Shown: positions 31,593-41,125, counted from the first letter of the stretch. The stretch: DNA of 64,000 nt from Archangiaceae bacterium (GCA_016879935.1 JAACJQ010000060.1:54520-118519); one strand, 5' to 3'. A program made the numbers and translations. The notes: generated by a model not told the origin, from the sequence alone.

Positions 31593-32615
31593 TCAGAGCA
31601 GCCCGGTCGTCTCGGGCCAGCCCATCACGAGGTTCAGGTTCTGCACGGCCTGACTCGCGGCGCCCTTCTGCAGGTTGTCGATGGCCGAGATGGCGACGCA
31701 GCGCTTGCCCTTCACGCTCACGCCGATGGTCGTCTTCGGCGTGTTCACCACGTCGGCGATGCGCACGGCCTCGGCGTTGGCCATGAGCTTCACCAGCGGC
31801 TCCTTCGCGTACGCGCGCTCGTAGGCCTGACTCACCTCGGCCGCGCCCACGCCGTCCTTCAGCGTCACCACCGCCGTCGAGAGAATGCCCCGCTTCATCG
31901 GCAACAGATGCGGCGTGAAGACGAGCGACACCGGCTTGCCCGCCACCGTCGAGAGCGTCTGCTCGATCTCGGGCGTGTGCTGATGCGAGAGCACCTTGTA
32001 GGCGCGGAAGTCGGCGTCGATCTCCATGAACGTGAAGTCTTCGCTCGCCTTTCGCCCCGCACCCGACACGCCCGACGCCGCGCTGATCACGATCGACTCG
32101 AGGTCGATGAGGCCCTGCTTCACGAGCGGCGCGACCGACAACGCCGCGGCCGTCGCGTAGCAGCCCGGGTTCGCGATGAAGCGCTGGCCCACGAGGCGCT
32201 CACGGAACAGCTCCGGCATGCCGTACGCCGACTGCTGCAGCAGCGCGGGCTCGGGGTGCGTGAACTTGTAGAACGACGGGTAGAGCGATGCGTCGCGCAG
32301 CCGGAACGTGCCGGCGAGGTCGATGACGCGGGTCTTCGGCAACAGCTTCGGCGCGAGCTCGAGTGACGTCTCGGCCGGCGTGGCGAGGAAGACGACCTCA
32401 CACTGCGCGGCGCGCTCGAGGCCGGCCTCCACCGACACGTACTGCGTGGCGCCCTCTTTCACCGCGACGCCGACGCGCGACTCCACCTGCTGACCGACCC
32501 ACCGGTCCGACGTGAGGAAGTCGATCGTCACCCGCTCGTGGCCGAGCAGGAGCTTCGTGAGGTCCAACCCCGAGTAGCCCGAGGCTCCGACGATGCCGAC
32601 GCGTGCGCGAGTCAT
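31593..32615 (-). CDS. argC: N-acetyl-gamma-glutamyl-phosphate reductase
   Basis: A 340-residue enzyme reducing N-acetylglutamyl phosphate to the semialdehyde with NADPH. Signature features: VGIVGASGYSGLDLTKLL (nucleotide-binding loop), FLTSDRWVGQQV, FLATPAETSLEL, the active-site cysteine in FIANPGCYATAAALS, and SGVSGAGRKASE. The ATG at 32615 (MTRARVGIVG) is the correct start; the longer open frame runs through the LysR remnant upstream. It is separated from the other arg genes by pfkA, which runs the other way, so it is transcribed on its own. Confidence 0.95.
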   Translation of the reverse strand: MTRARVGIVGASGYSGLDLTKLLLGHERVTIDFLTSDRWVGQQVESRVGVAVKEGATQYVSVEAGLERAAQCEVVFLATPAETSLELAPKLLPKTRVIDLAGTFRLRDASLYPSFYKFTHPEPALLQQSAYGMPELFRERLVGQRFIANPGCYATAAALSVAPLVKQGLIDLESIVISAASGVSGAGRKASEDFTFMEIDADFRAYKVLSHQHTPEIEQTLSTVAGKPVSLVFTPHLLPMKRGILSTAVVTLKDGVGAAEVSQAYERAYAKEPLVKLMANAEAVRIADVVNTPKTTIGVSVKGKRCVAISAIDNLQKGAASQAVQNLNLVMGWPETTGLL

Positions 32616-32647
32616 GAAACGCACATACGCAGCCGCGCGACTCGACT

Positions 32648-32908
32648 TCAACAACCTCGTCGAACGACGGCGGGCGTCGCTTTCACCAGCTCGAGCACCG
32701 AGCGTGCGTGACGCAAGAGCCGCTCGCCTTCGGCCGTGAGCTGCATGCCCCGGGTGCTGCGCTCGAACAGCTTCGCGTGCAGCTCGTCTTCGAGCGCACG
32801 AATCTGCCGAGTCATCGGAGGCTGCGAGACGAAACACTTCTCGGCGGCGCGCGTGACGCTGCCGTTCTCGGCCACCGCGACGAAGTACTCGAGCTGGGTG
32901 AGGCTCAT
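32648..32908 (-). pseudogene. Truncated LysR-type regulator (DNA-binding domain only)
   Basis: An 86-residue frame beginning MSLTQLEYFVAVAENGSVTRAAEKCFVSQPPMTRQIRALEDELHAKLFERSTRGMQLTAEGERLL, an essentially perfect LysR N-terminal winged helix. A full LysR protein is about 300 residues; here the frame stops 30 bases before argC, with no room for the effector domain. It is therefore a remnant, or a stand-alone DNA-binding protein. A dyad at 32952-32965 lies just upstream, where a LysR operator would be expected, between it and the divergent map gene. Confidence 0.7.
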
Positions 32909-32951
32909 GCGTCTCGGAGGATAATGGCTTTGCGTTCCGCGCGCTCCATAC

Positions 32952-32965
32952 CCAATCGGTATTGG
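32952..32965. promoter_or_regulatory. Candidate LysR-type operator
   Basis: A perfect inverted repeat, CCAAT, four bases, ATTGG, lies in the 91-base divergent gap between the LysR remnant and map. LysR-type proteins bind interrupted dyads of this size upstream of their own gene. Assigned by position and symmetry only. Confidence 0.3.
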
Positions 32966-32999
32966 CGAGCCGCTCGCCGAGCCGCGATTCCTTTCAGCC

Positions 33000-33770
33000 G
33001 TGCCACCGAAAATCTCAGACCGGGAGCTGCCCCACTTTCGCCGTGCCGGCGCCGTCGCAGCGAACACGCTCGCGCTGGTTGCCTCACGGCTCAGGCCCGG
33101 CATCAGCACCGCCGACATCGACGCGTGGGTGCGTGAAGACACGCTCCGGCACGGCGCGAGGCCCAGTCAGCTCGGGTACCACGGCTTTCCCGCTGCGGTG
33201 TGTACGAGCCGCAACGAGGTCGTCTGTCACGGCGTGCCGAGCGAAACCGACGTGCTGCGCGAAGGCGACATCATCAACGTCGACGTCACGAGCGAGCTCG
33301 GCGGCTGGCACGGAGATACTTCGGCGACGTTCTGCATCGGCGAAGTCTCGGGCGAGGCGAGACACGTCGTGGAGACGGCGCGGCGGTGTCTCGAGGCAGG
33401 CATCGCGGTCGTGCGCCACGGCGCGCATCTGGGAGACGTCGGCGCGGCCATCGAAGCCCTCGCGAAGGAGGCGGGCTGTGACGTCGTTCGCGAGTGGGGC
33501 GGCCACGGCATCGGCCGGCAGATGGACCTCGAGCCGCACGTCGCGCACGTCGGCCGCAGAGGCACGGGCATCAAGCTGAAGAGCGGCATGGCCTTCACCA
33601 TCGAGCCGATGATCACGCTGGGCAGACCCGAGACGCGTGTGCTCTCCGACGGGTGGACGGTGGTGACCGTCGATGGCCGCTGGTCGGCGCAGTTCGAACA
33701 CACCATCGTGGTGACGCCGACGGCCTGCGAGGTGCTCACCGCGACTCCGAATGCCGTCGACCGCCGCTGA
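33000..33770 (+). CDS. map: Methionine aminopeptidase, type I
   Basis: A 256-residue metalloprotease that removes the N-terminal methionine from nascent proteins. All five metal ligands and the helper histidine are visible: His77 (VVCHGVP), Asp95 and Asp106 (INVDVTSELGGWHGDTSA), His169 (GGHGIGRQ), Glu202 (FTIEPMI) and Glu233 (QFEHTIVV). It lacks the N-terminal zinc-finger extension of eukaryotic enzymes and matches the bacterial length. The GTG at 33000 is the first usable start in the frame. It is divergent from the LysR remnant. Confidence 0.93.
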   Translation: MPPKISDRELPHFRRAGAVAANTLALVASRLRPGISTADIDAWVREDTLRHGARPSQLGYHGFPAAVCTSRNEVVCHGVPSETDVLREGDIINVDVTSELGGWHGDTSATFCIGEVSGEARHVVETARRCLEAGIAVVRHGAHLGDVGAAIEALAKEAGCDVVREWGGHGIGRQMDLEPHVAHVGRRGTGIKLKSGMAFTIEPMITLGRPETRVLSDGWTVVTVDGRWSAQFEHTIVVTPTACEVLTATPNAVDRR

Positions 33771-33808
33771 GCTGAGCGCCCGGCCGCAGCTCCATCGAAA
33801 CGTGAGCG

Positions 33809-35044
33809 TCAGCGGCCCGGGCCAACCAGAAACCGCAACGCCACCGGCAACCGCTGCGCCCAGTACGCCTCGGTGTGTGACGCGCCGTTCTGCACGACGT
33901 ACTTGAGGGTCACCTCGTCGGCGTAGCCGCGATCTCTCCACGCCTGCGCGAGGTCGGCCGTGTTCGTGACGTCATCCATCGAGTTCCCCGCGTTGCCGCT
34001 GTCGACGTACACCTTCAGCGGACGAAGCGGCGCGGCGCGCAGGCCGGCCACCGACCCCAGAATCCACCGGTTGTCCCACCACGTCGACGGCGACATCGCG
34101 CCGACGTTGCCGAACACCTCGGGCTTCTGAACGCCCGCGTAGGTCGAGATGAGCCCACCCAGCGACGAGCCGATGACGACCGTGCTCTCGCGCCCCGGCC
34201 TCGTGCGGTACTCACGGTCGACCGCCGGCTTGAGCTCGTCGACGAGAAAACGAAGGTACGTCGCGCCCTGCCCACCTCCGTACTGCGTGGTGCTCGTCGG
34301 CGTGTACTCGTCGATGCGCGCGGCCGTGTTCTCGGGGCCCACCACGATGGCCTCGGCGATGAAGCCATCGTTCGCCGTGCGGTTCATCGTCTCGTCGACC
34401 TGCCACTCCGTGCCACCGAAGGCCGTCGAGGCGTCGAACAGGTTCTGCCCGTCGTGCATGTAGACGACCGGCGCGCGGAACGTGGTGTTCTCGAGGTACG
34501 TGGGCGGCAGGTACACCCAGACGCCGCGCGTGTTGTTGAGCGCCGTGCTGCGGAAGTCGACCCAGCGTCGTGAGACCTCGCCGTTGTCGCGAAAGAAGCG
34601 GGGAAACACGTCGAGGGTTTCGCCGGGCTTCACGACGTAGTTCGGCCCCTTCGACCACTCCGTCTCGTCGAGCCGCGGCTTGAACTCCAGGTCCATCGCG
34701 TGCGCGGGCACCGAGTACACCCACGTGTCGGCGTCGAGCTGCTGCATCGCCACCCCCGCCGTCCACGAGAGCGGAGCCAGCGCGCCCCGCAGGAACATGC
34801 GCCGCGCTCCCGTGGGGTAGTGCACGCGAATGGTGGTCGTCGACACGCCCGCATCGGCGACGAAGCCACCGCCCGCCATGCCTCCCGCGGTCGCCAGCCC
34901 CCCACCTGCCGTCGTGCCGCCGCCTGCCGACACCCCACCGCCAAAGCCACCCAGCCCACCACCCGCCGAGCCCGCGTCGACCACGAGCGGAGGCGGACTG
35001 CAGGCGGCGAGAGTGAAGGCGAGACACGTGACGACGAAACGCAT
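33809..35044 (-). CDS. Lipoprotein esterase of the alpha/beta-hydrolase fold
   Basis: A 411-residue protein. The lipoprotein signal ends at FTLAACS; a Gly/Ala-rich linker (residues about 25-65) resembles those of other lipoproteins in the window. An N-terminal beta-sandwich-like domain then precedes a Fes/esterase-D type hydrolase: YLPPTYLENTTFRAPVVYMHDGQNLFD, nucleophile-elbow IGSSLGGLIS, and a late histidine in VQNGASHTEAYWAQRLP. Such enzymes cleave esters of siderophores or carbohydrates; the substrate is not determined. The ATG at 35044 gives the complete lipobox, while an upstream open frame has no signal. Confidence 0.82.
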   Translation of the reverse strand: MRFVVTCLAFTLAACSPPPLVVDAGSAGGGLGGFGGGVSAGGGTTAGGGLATAGGMAGGGFVADAGVSTTTIRVHYPTGARRMFLRGALAPLSWTAGVAMQQLDADTWVYSVPAHAMDLEFKPRLDETEWSKGPNYVVKPGETLDVFPRFFRDNGEVSRRWVDFRSTALNNTRGVWVYLPPTYLENTTFRAPVVYMHDGQNLFDASTAFGGTEWQVDETMNRTANDGFIAEAIVVGPENTAARIDEYTPTSTTQYGGGQGATYLRFLVDELKPAVDREYRTRPGRESTVVIGSSLGGLISTYAGVQKPEVFGNVGAMSPSTWWDNRWILGSVAGLRAAPLRPLKVYVDSGNAGNSMDDVTNTADLAQAWRDRGYADEVTLKYVVQNGASHTEAYWAQRLPVALRFLVGPGR

Positions 35045-35125
35045 GAGCGAACGCTTAACCGCGCGCTCCCGACCCGTCGACCTCGCACGCAGCAACCGTG
35101 GGCGACGCAAGGGAAATGGAGGCCC

Positions 35126-38100
35126 ATGGTGGCAAGTCAAGACTGGGCTCAGCCGCCGTCCTGGGCGACACTCGTGGTCCCGATGGCAGAGCAGGTTCGT
35201 TGCGGTGTGACCTTCGACACGCCCGCCGATCTCCAGGCGGGCGTTGGTGCACGCCTCGAACAGAGCGAGGTCTTCGTGCCCTGGCCCGACGAGGTGGCCG
35301 ATGGAGCCGAAGCCGCCATCGACGTGATGCTGGCCAACGGCTCACGCGTCGAGCTGCTCGGGCTGGTGAAGGGCTCCGACTTCGACGACCACGGCAACGT
35401 CGGCCTCGCCGTCACCCTCACCGAAGACTCGGTGAAGACGCTGAAGGAGTTCGTCGCGGCGATGCTCACGCCGAACGAGACCCGCCCCTCGGGCCTCTTC
35501 GCCACCACGCGCTTCACGCGGCCAAAGACGATTCGTACCGCCGACGGCAAGGTCATCACCGCGCCCGGCGAGCACGTCGAAGAGCCACTCCTCGAGCCCG
35601 GCACCCTGCTCGAGGAGCGCTTCCGCATCGAGGCCCACATCGCATCGGGCGGCATGGGCGAGGTTTATCGGGCCGCGCACGTTCCCCTGAAGCGGTCGGT
35701 CGCGCTCAAGTTGCTCAAACGCGCCCTCGCGAGCGACCCCGAGATGTGGACCCGGTTTCAGCGCGAAGCCGAGCTCGTCAGCCAGCTCGAGAACCCCCAC
35801 GTCGTTCGCGTCTTCGACTTCGGCCGCACGCAGGCGGGCCAACCCTTCCTCGCCATGGAGTACGTCGAAGGCACGCCCCTCGACGCCGAGGTCGCGCGCG
35901 GCCCCCTCGAGCCCCGCCGCGTCGTCGACATCATCTCGCAGGTCTGTGACGGCCTCGCCGAGGCCCACGCGCTCGGCATCGTGCACCGCGACCTCAAGCC
36001 GCCCAACATCGTGCTCGGCAAGAAGCGCGACGGCAGCGAGCTCGCCAAGATTCTCGACTTCGGCATCGCGCGGGCGAGCGACAAGAAGGCCGATGGCAAG
36101 GAGCGGCTCACCCAGGCCGGCATGGTGGTCGGCACGCCGATGTATCTGTCGCCCGAGCAGGCCCTGGGCGCGGCGCTCGACGAACGCACCGACCTCTACT
36201 CGCTCGGCTGTGTCACCTACGAGCTGCTGACCGGCACCCCTCCGTTCTCGGCCCCCGAGCTCACGCAGGTCATCGGCATGCACCTGACCCAGGCGCCCGA
36301 GGAGCCCTCGAAGCGGCGCAGCGAGCTCGCCCTCTTCAAGCCGCTCACCGACGCGGTGCTGAAGGTGCTCGCGAAGAACAAGGCCGACCGTTTCGCCAGC
36401 GCCGCCGACTTCGCGAAGGCGCTGCAGACTGGCCTCACGCAGTCGGAGCAGGGCGCTGGAGTCACCGGCGCCGAGGTGTGGCCGCCGGCTCCCGCGGTCG
36501 ACGACGCGTGGCCGCCCGCTGCACCGAGCGCCCCCGTGCCCGCGCGCGCGACCCCTCAACCGATGGCCGCGGCTCCCGCCATCGCTGCGCCCGCCGCCGC
36601 TGACGACTTCTTCTCGTCGAAGTCGGGCCCCATCACCCCGGGGGCGCCAGCACCCGCAGCGCCGCTCTCGCAGCGCCGTGCCCGCCTCGAGGCGCTCGCC
36701 CTGCCGCTGGCTCCGCCCGTGCTCGACGACCTCGTCAAGGCGCGCGAGTCGTTCGGTGTCACCGGCAATCGGCTCCTCGTCGTGCACCTCGAGATCCTCG
36801 GCGCGCCGGTGCGCTCGGCCCGCGCCCGCCGCTGCATGGCCCGAGCGCTGATGACGTCTCGCGCGTGGGGCGCGGCCGTCGACGTCGTCGATGACGATCG
36901 GGCCATTCTGCTCTTCGGCGGAGAAGCGCTCGCGACCACCGCCCGAACCGTCACCGCGTTGCTCGCCATTCGTGACGCGGTGGCAGACGAAGCCGCGCGC
37001 GCCCCCGACGCAGGCCCGGGCGCCGTTCGAGCGGCCGTCATTCAAGCCTCGACACGCACCGACCTCGATCACGACATCGACGAGCGCGTTTCCAAGAAGG
37101 CGCAGGTGCTGGCGGCGAAGGTGGCTGCGGGCTCCGTACTCATCGAGCGTCAGCTGGGCGCCGAGTGCGCCGACGTGGTCGACACCAGGGTGGTCGAGCA
37201 GCTCGACGCGCTCGAAGTGACGGGCCGCCGCTCTCGCATGAGCGCCCAGGCGGCGAACGCACCGCTCATCGGGCGTGAGGGCATTCTGCAGCTGCTCGAC
37301 AAACGCCTCGTCAGCCTCGCGGGCGGGGTGGTGGCGCCGTTTCTCGTGCGCGCGCCGCGAGGGTCGGGCCGCTCGTCACTCATCGCCGAGCTCGCCACCC
37401 GTGGGCGCAACAAGGGCTCGGTCGTCGGCATCGCGCGGAGCCCCGCGTCGCTGCGTGAGGTGCCCTTCGGCGCCATCACCGAGCTCATCTGCGCCGTCAC
37501 CGGGGTTCCGCCCGAGGTGCGCACGACGTCGCTGCGCGCGGCGCTCGAGAAGCTCACGCTGCCCGAGTCGACGCTCACCGCGGTGCTCGTCATCTGCGGC
37601 GTCGTTCAGCTGCCGCACCCGTTCACGGCGGGGCAAGCCGCGCAGGCACTCCGCGCGGTGTTGCGGGCGGGCGCGAACGGCCGCACCGTGCTGCTCCTCT
37701 TCGACGGCATCGAGGCCTTCGATGGGCCCAGCGTCGAGACGTTCCGCGAGCTCGTCACGCACGCGGCGCCGAAAGAGCTCACCATCGGCTTCGTCGACCC
37801 AGAGGTCCCGATGGATCGGCTGGGCTCGGTGCCCTCGGCCGACGTCACGGCGATGACCCGCGCCGACGTCGCCCAGTGGCTGACGGCGACGCTGGCGCTG
37901 CCTCCAGCGTCCGCGCTCACCGAGAAGCTGTTCGCCGTCTCGGGTGGCGTGCCCGGCCGAATCGTCGACCTCACCTGGTGGTTGCACGACCGCGGGCTGC
38001 TCCGTCAGCAGGCTGGCCAGTCGACCCTGGTCGGTGACATTCCCCAGATGGATGCCGACGCCATCACCCGTGCGCGGCTCGCGGCGATGCCCATCGAGGT

Positions 38101-39304
38101 GGTGCGGCTGCTCGAGGCCGCGGCGCTGTGTGGTGACTCGTTCGAAGGCTCGCAGGTGAGCATCGCGCTGCCCAAGGTGACGCCACAGGCCCTGCAGTTC
38201 GCGTTGCAGAGCCGGTTGCTCAAGAGCGCGGGGCCTCGCCGCTGGGCCTTCGCCTCGACCCGGCTGCAGAAGATCGTGCTCGAGACCTCGTCGCCCGAGC
38301 GCCTCTTCATGCACCAGCGGCTGGCCGCGGCGCTCGTCGAGCAGGCCCGCAACGCGCCGGCCTCCATCGACCCCGTGAAGCTCGGTGGCCATTTGAACGC
38401 CGCCAAAGACGGCGTGCGCGCGGCGGCGTTGTGGAAGCACGCCGCCGAGACCGCGTTGGCTCGCCGCGCCCTGCGTGACGCCATCACCGCCGTGCGAGGC
38501 TGGGTCGAGGCGCTCGGCCAGACGACGCCCGTGACGCCCGAGCTCAAACGAGCCCGCGTCGACGCCCTCGCCCGCGCGGCCGGCATGGCGTTGTCGATGC
38601 AAGACGCGGCGCTGGCGCGAACGCTGGTCGACGAAGCCGTGGCGCTGCAGCAGGGCCAGGAATTGGGCTCGCCCGAGCTGGCGCTCTCGCTCGCGCGCGT
38701 GCATCGAAGCGAAGCCCGCCGTGCCCGGGCCGCGGAGGCGCTGGCGCTCGCAGAGAAGCGCGCAGGAGACACGCCGTTCATGGCGCTCGTCGACGCGGAG
38801 CGCGCCGAGGCGAGGGAGCAGGAGGGCGATTTGCCCGCAGCCGTTCTGGCGTGGGAGTCGAGCCTGCAGCGCTCCGATGCCGCCGACGAGCTGGCCCGCT
38901 GGCACGGTGAGGTGAACCTCACGGCTCGCGTCGAAGCGCGGCTCGCGGGCGCGAAGCTCATGCGCAAGGAGTCGGGCGGTGCTCGCGCCCTGCTCGAGAA
39001 GTCGCTCGCACGGTGGCGTCAGGCGAACTGGCCGTCGGCCGAAGCGCGCGTGCTGGCGAACCTCGGGACGCTCTGCGTGCAGACGAATCAGCTCGTCGAG
39101 GCGAGCCGGCACTTCGAAGCGGCTGCGGTGGCGGGCGCGGCGTCTGGCGATCTGCTCTTCCAGGCCAAGATGCTCCTTCAGCAGGCCCGCGTGTCGAAGC
39201 GGCAGGGGCAGACGACCCAGGCGAAGCAGCTGGCGAATCAAGCCCGGTCGTTGTGTGTCGATCTCGGCTGGGAAGAAGGCCGGCTGCAGGCCGAAGGAAT
39301 CTGA
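35126..39304 (+). CDS. Ser/Thr kinase - cyclase-like - AAA - TPR signalling protein
   Basis: A 1392-residue multidomain protein. Residues about 20-112 resemble a PilZ-like domain (weak). Residues about 166-440 form an intact PknB kinase (ASGGMGEVY, ALKLL lysine, HRDLKPPN, DFGIA). A Pro/Ala-rich linker follows. Residues about 520-690 look like a degenerate class III nucleotide-cyclase fold (LLVVHLEILGAP, AILLFGGEALATTARTV) without recognisable metal aspartates. Residues about 715-980 form an AAA-like NTPase whose P-loop reads RGSGRSS, with arginine where Walker-A lysine belongs. Residues about 1090-1392 are helical TPR-like repeats. This architecture (kinase, cyclase, ATPase, TPR) is a known scaffold type in myxobacteria. 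The ATG at 35126 follows a GGAGG; 35183 is an alternative. Confidence 0.85.
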   Translation: MVASQDWAQPPSWATLVVPMAEQVRCGVTFDTPADLQAGVGARLEQSEVFVPWPDEVADGAEAAIDVMLANGSRVELLGLVKGSDFDDHGNVGLAVTLTEDSVKTLKEFVAAMLTPNETRPSGLFATTRFTRPKTIRTADGKVITAPGEHVEEPLLEPGTLLEERFRIEAHIASGGMGEVYRAAHVPLKRSVALKLLKRALASDPEMWTRFQREAELVSQLENPHVVRVFDFGRTQAGQPFLAMEYVEGTPLDAEVARGPLEPRRVVDIISQVCDGLAEAHALGIVHRDLKPPNIVLGKKRDGSELAKILDFGIARASDKKADGKERLTQAGMVVGTPMYLSPEQALGAALDERTDLYSLGCVTYELLTGTPPFSAPELTQVIGMHLTQAPEEPSKRRSELALFKPLTDAVLKVLAKNKADRFASAADFAKALQTGLTQSEQGAGVTGAEVWPPAPAVDDAWPPAAPSAPVPARATPQPMAAAPAIAAPAAADDFFSSKSGPITPGAPAPAAPLSQRRARLEALALPLAPPVLDDLVKARESFGVTGNRLLVVHLEILGAPVRSARARRCMARALMTSRAWGAAVDVVDDDRAILLFGGEALATTARTVTALLAIRDAVADEAARAPDAGPGAVRAAVIQASTRTDLDHDIDERVSKKAQVLAAKVAAGSVLIERQLGAECADVVDTRVVEQLDALEVTGRRSRMSAQAANAPLIGREGILQLLDKRLVSLAGGVVAPFLVRAPRGSGRSSLIAELATRGRNKGSVVGIARSPASLREVPFGAITELICAVTGVPPEVRTTSLRAALEKLTLPESTLTAVLVICGVVQLPHPFTAGQAAQALRAVLRAGANGRTVLLLFDGIEAFDGPSVETFRELVTHAAPKELTIGFVDPEVPMDRLGSVPSADVTAMTRADVAQWLTATLALPPASALTEKLFAVSGGVPGRIVDLTWWLHDRGLLRQQAGQSTLVGDIPQMDADAITRARLAAMPIEVVRLLEAAALCGDSFEGSQVSIALPKVTPQALQFALQSRLLKSAGPRRWAFASTRLQKIVLETSSPERLFMHQRLAAALVEQARNAPASIDPVKLGGHLNAAKDGVRAAALWKHAAETALARRALRDAITAVRGWVEALGQTTPVTPELKRARVDALARAAGMALSMQDAALARTLVDEAVALQQGQELGSPELALSLARVHRSEARRARAAEALALAEKRAGDTPFMALVDAERAEAREQEGDLPAAVLAWESSLQRSDAADELARWHGEVNLTARVEARLAGAKLMRKESGGARALLEKSLARWRQANWPSAEARVLANLGTLCVQTNQLVEASRHFEAAAVAGAASGDLLFQAKMLLQQARVSKRQGQTTQAKQLANQARSLCVDLGWEEGRLQAEGI

Positions 39305-39588
39305 CCTCCGCAGCGAGGAGCGCGGGGCAATCGCTCGACCTCGGTGCAGCAGCTGTCTCGGAACGCCGTGGCGCCGCACGGGGAAACGCCTCGTGCGACC
39401 GGGTTCACCGCGCAAGACGGAGCGCGGCGATCGTGGTTGGTGCAGCCGAGCTGCCTCGGGCGCATCGACGCCGCGCGCTCAACGCCCTCGACGCGCGAGA
39501 CCGCCCCCAGTTGCCGCGTTCACAGACACGCAAGACCTGAAACGCTCGGCAACCGAGGAGCTGCGAAGCCGGCGCATCTCCGCACCCG
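39305..39588. other. Intergenic stretch without a recognised gene
   Basis: The 284 bases between the multidomain kinase stop and the quinone oxidoreductase stop (convergent) contain only short antisense-style frames with poor codon bias. No hairpin with a T-run, RNA gene or repeat was recognised by eye. Confidence 0.4.
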
Positions 39589-40569
39589 TCACACCGTCGG
39601 CAACAACACCACCGAGCCCGTCGTCTGCCGGGCTTCGAGCGCACGATGCGCCGCGGCGGCCTCGGTCAGCGGGAAGGTCGTGGGCGGCTTCACCTTCACG
39701 ACGCCCTTCAGCACCACGTCAAAGAGCGCCGACGACGACTCTTCGAGCTCGGCCCGCGTGTGCGTGTACGCGTGCATCGAGGGACGCGTGATGTACAGCG
39801 AGCGCGCGCCACCAATCGTCGCGAGCGCGATGGGGTCTGGCATGCCCGACGACTGGCCGAAGCTGACGAGCAACCCGCGGGCTCTGAGCGAATCGAGCGA
39901 GGCCTTCAGCGTGTCTTTGCCCACCGAGTCGTAGACCACGTCGGCGCCGTGCCCGTTCGACAGCCGCTTGACCTCGTCGACCAGCGACTGCTCCGAGAGC
40001 ACGACGACGTGGTGCGCACCGGACTCCGTCGCGAGCTGGGCCTTCTCTCTCCGCCCGACGACGCCGATGACGGTCGCACCGAGATGCCGCGCCCACTGAC
40101 AGGCGAGCTGACCGACGCCACCGGCTGCCGCGTGCACCACCACGAGCTGGCCGGGCTTCACGACATGACAGCGGCGCACGAGATACTCCGCGGTCATGCC
40201 CTTGAGCATGATGGCCGCGGCGGTGATCTCCGAGATTCCATCGGGGAGCGCGATGACCTTGTCGGCCGCCAGCACTCGCACGCTCGCGTACCCACCCACC
40301 GCCCCTGCGTAGGCGACGCGCTGGCCGACCTGCAGCGTCGTGACGCCCGCGCCGAGCTCGGTGACGACCCCAGCGCCTTCCTGGCCGCCGATGAAGGGCA
40401 ACGGCGACGGGTACAGCCCGGAGCGCAGGTAGACGTCGATGAAGTTGAGCCCGACGGCGGTCTGGGCCACCTGCACTTCCCCGGGGCCGGGCGACGGAGC
40501 GGGCTCCTGCTCCACCGTCAGCACCTCGGGACCACCAGGCTTGTGCACACGCACGACAGTTCGGTTCAT
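39589..40569 (-). CDS. NADPH:quinone oxidoreductase, zinc-free MDR family
   Basis: A 326-residue medium-chain reductase of the QOR type. GGPEVLTVEQEPAPSPGPGEV and GLNFIDVYLRSGLYPSPLPFIGGQEGAGVV (quinone-site motif) match QOR, and the Rossmann loop is VVVHAAAGGVGQLACQWA. Zinc ligands of alcohol dehydrogenases are absent. It reduces quinones with NADPH. The ATG at 40569 is preferred; a longer frame upstream has no family similarity. It stands alone: 284 bases of empty sequence on one side, and the Spy-like gene operon transcribed in the same direction on the other. Confidence 0.88.
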   Translation of the reverse strand: MNRTVVRVHKPGGPEVLTVEQEPAPSPGPGEVQVAQTAVGLNFIDVYLRSGLYPSPLPFIGGQEGAGVVTELGAGVTTLQVGQRVAYAGAVGGYASVRVLAADKVIALPDGISEITAAAIMLKGMTAEYLVRRCHVVKPGQLVVVHAAAGGVGQLACQWARHLGATVIGVVGRREKAQLATESGAHHVVVLSEQSLVDEVKRLSNGHGADVVYDSVGKDTLKASLDSLRARGLLVSFGQSSGMPDPIALATIGGARSLYITRPSMHAYTHTRAELEESSSALFDVVLKGVVKVKPPTTFPLTEAAAAHRALEARQTTGSVVLLPTV

Positions 40570-40624
40570 GGGCGGAATGTGCCTCACAACCCGCACCATC
40601 GCGCGACCAACATGACCAGCCCGG

Positions 40625-41125
40625 TCACTCGGACTGGTGCCGGCCCTTGTTGCCCCGGCCACGCAGCTCGGCGCCGACCCTCGCGAGCACCACCGCGAGC
40701 TTCGCGCGCTTCTGGGGCGGCTGGCCTTCACCGAGCGTGGCGAACAGCTCCTTGTCGAGCTGGGCCATCTGCACGCGCCCATCGAGCACCTTCTGCACGT
40801 TCGCATCGAGGGCAGCGAGCGCCGCCGCGTCACCATCGGCTGCGGCCTTCACCGCGTGCATCGCCTCGCCCATCGCTTCACGCACGGGCCGACGCTTCTC
40901 GTCGAACGCCTTCACCTTCTCGGCCACCTTGAGCGCCTGGGCCTCGTTCAGCTCGAGCGCCTCGGCGACGGCGACGACGAGCATCATGCGGCCCTGCCGC
41001 GCGTGCTCCTCTTGCCGCTCTTCACGGTCTTCGCCTTTGTCCCACTTCGCGGGCCCCGTCTTGCCAGGCCCTGCGAACGCCAGCGTCGACACCAGCATCA
41101 CTGCCACCATCAGCTTCTGCATCAT
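40625..41125 (-). CDS. Spy/CpxP-like periplasmic protein
   Basis: A 166-residue protein with a cleavable signal peptide (MMQKLMVAVMLVSTLAFAG) and an all-helical, charged mature part: DREERQEEHARQGRMMLVVAVAEALELNEAQALKVAEKVKAFDEKRRPVREAM and AQLDKELFATLGEGQPPQKRAKLAVVLARVGAEL. The spacing of helices and the L-x-L-x-E-x-Q pattern fit the Spy/CpxP/CnrX superfamily of small periplasmic chaperone/sensor proteins. Its ATG overlaps the anti-sigma stop by four bases, so it is the third gene of a sigma/anti-sigma operon. A sensor role for the pair is inferred. Confidence 0.7.
   Translation of the reverse strand: MMQKLMVAVMLVSTLAFAGPGKTGPAKWDKGEDREERQEEHARQGRMMLVVAVAEALELNEAQALKVAEKVKAFDEKRRPVREAMGEAMHAVKAAADGDAAALAALDANVQKVLDGRVQMAQLDKELFATLGEGQPPQKRAKLAVVLARVGAELRGRGNKGRHQSE

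Noticed and set aside
34700..35125. N-terminal extension of the giant kinase
   Set aside because: It overlaps the esterase gene antisense and has Arg/Pro-rich composition; a GGAGG precedes the ATG at 35126.
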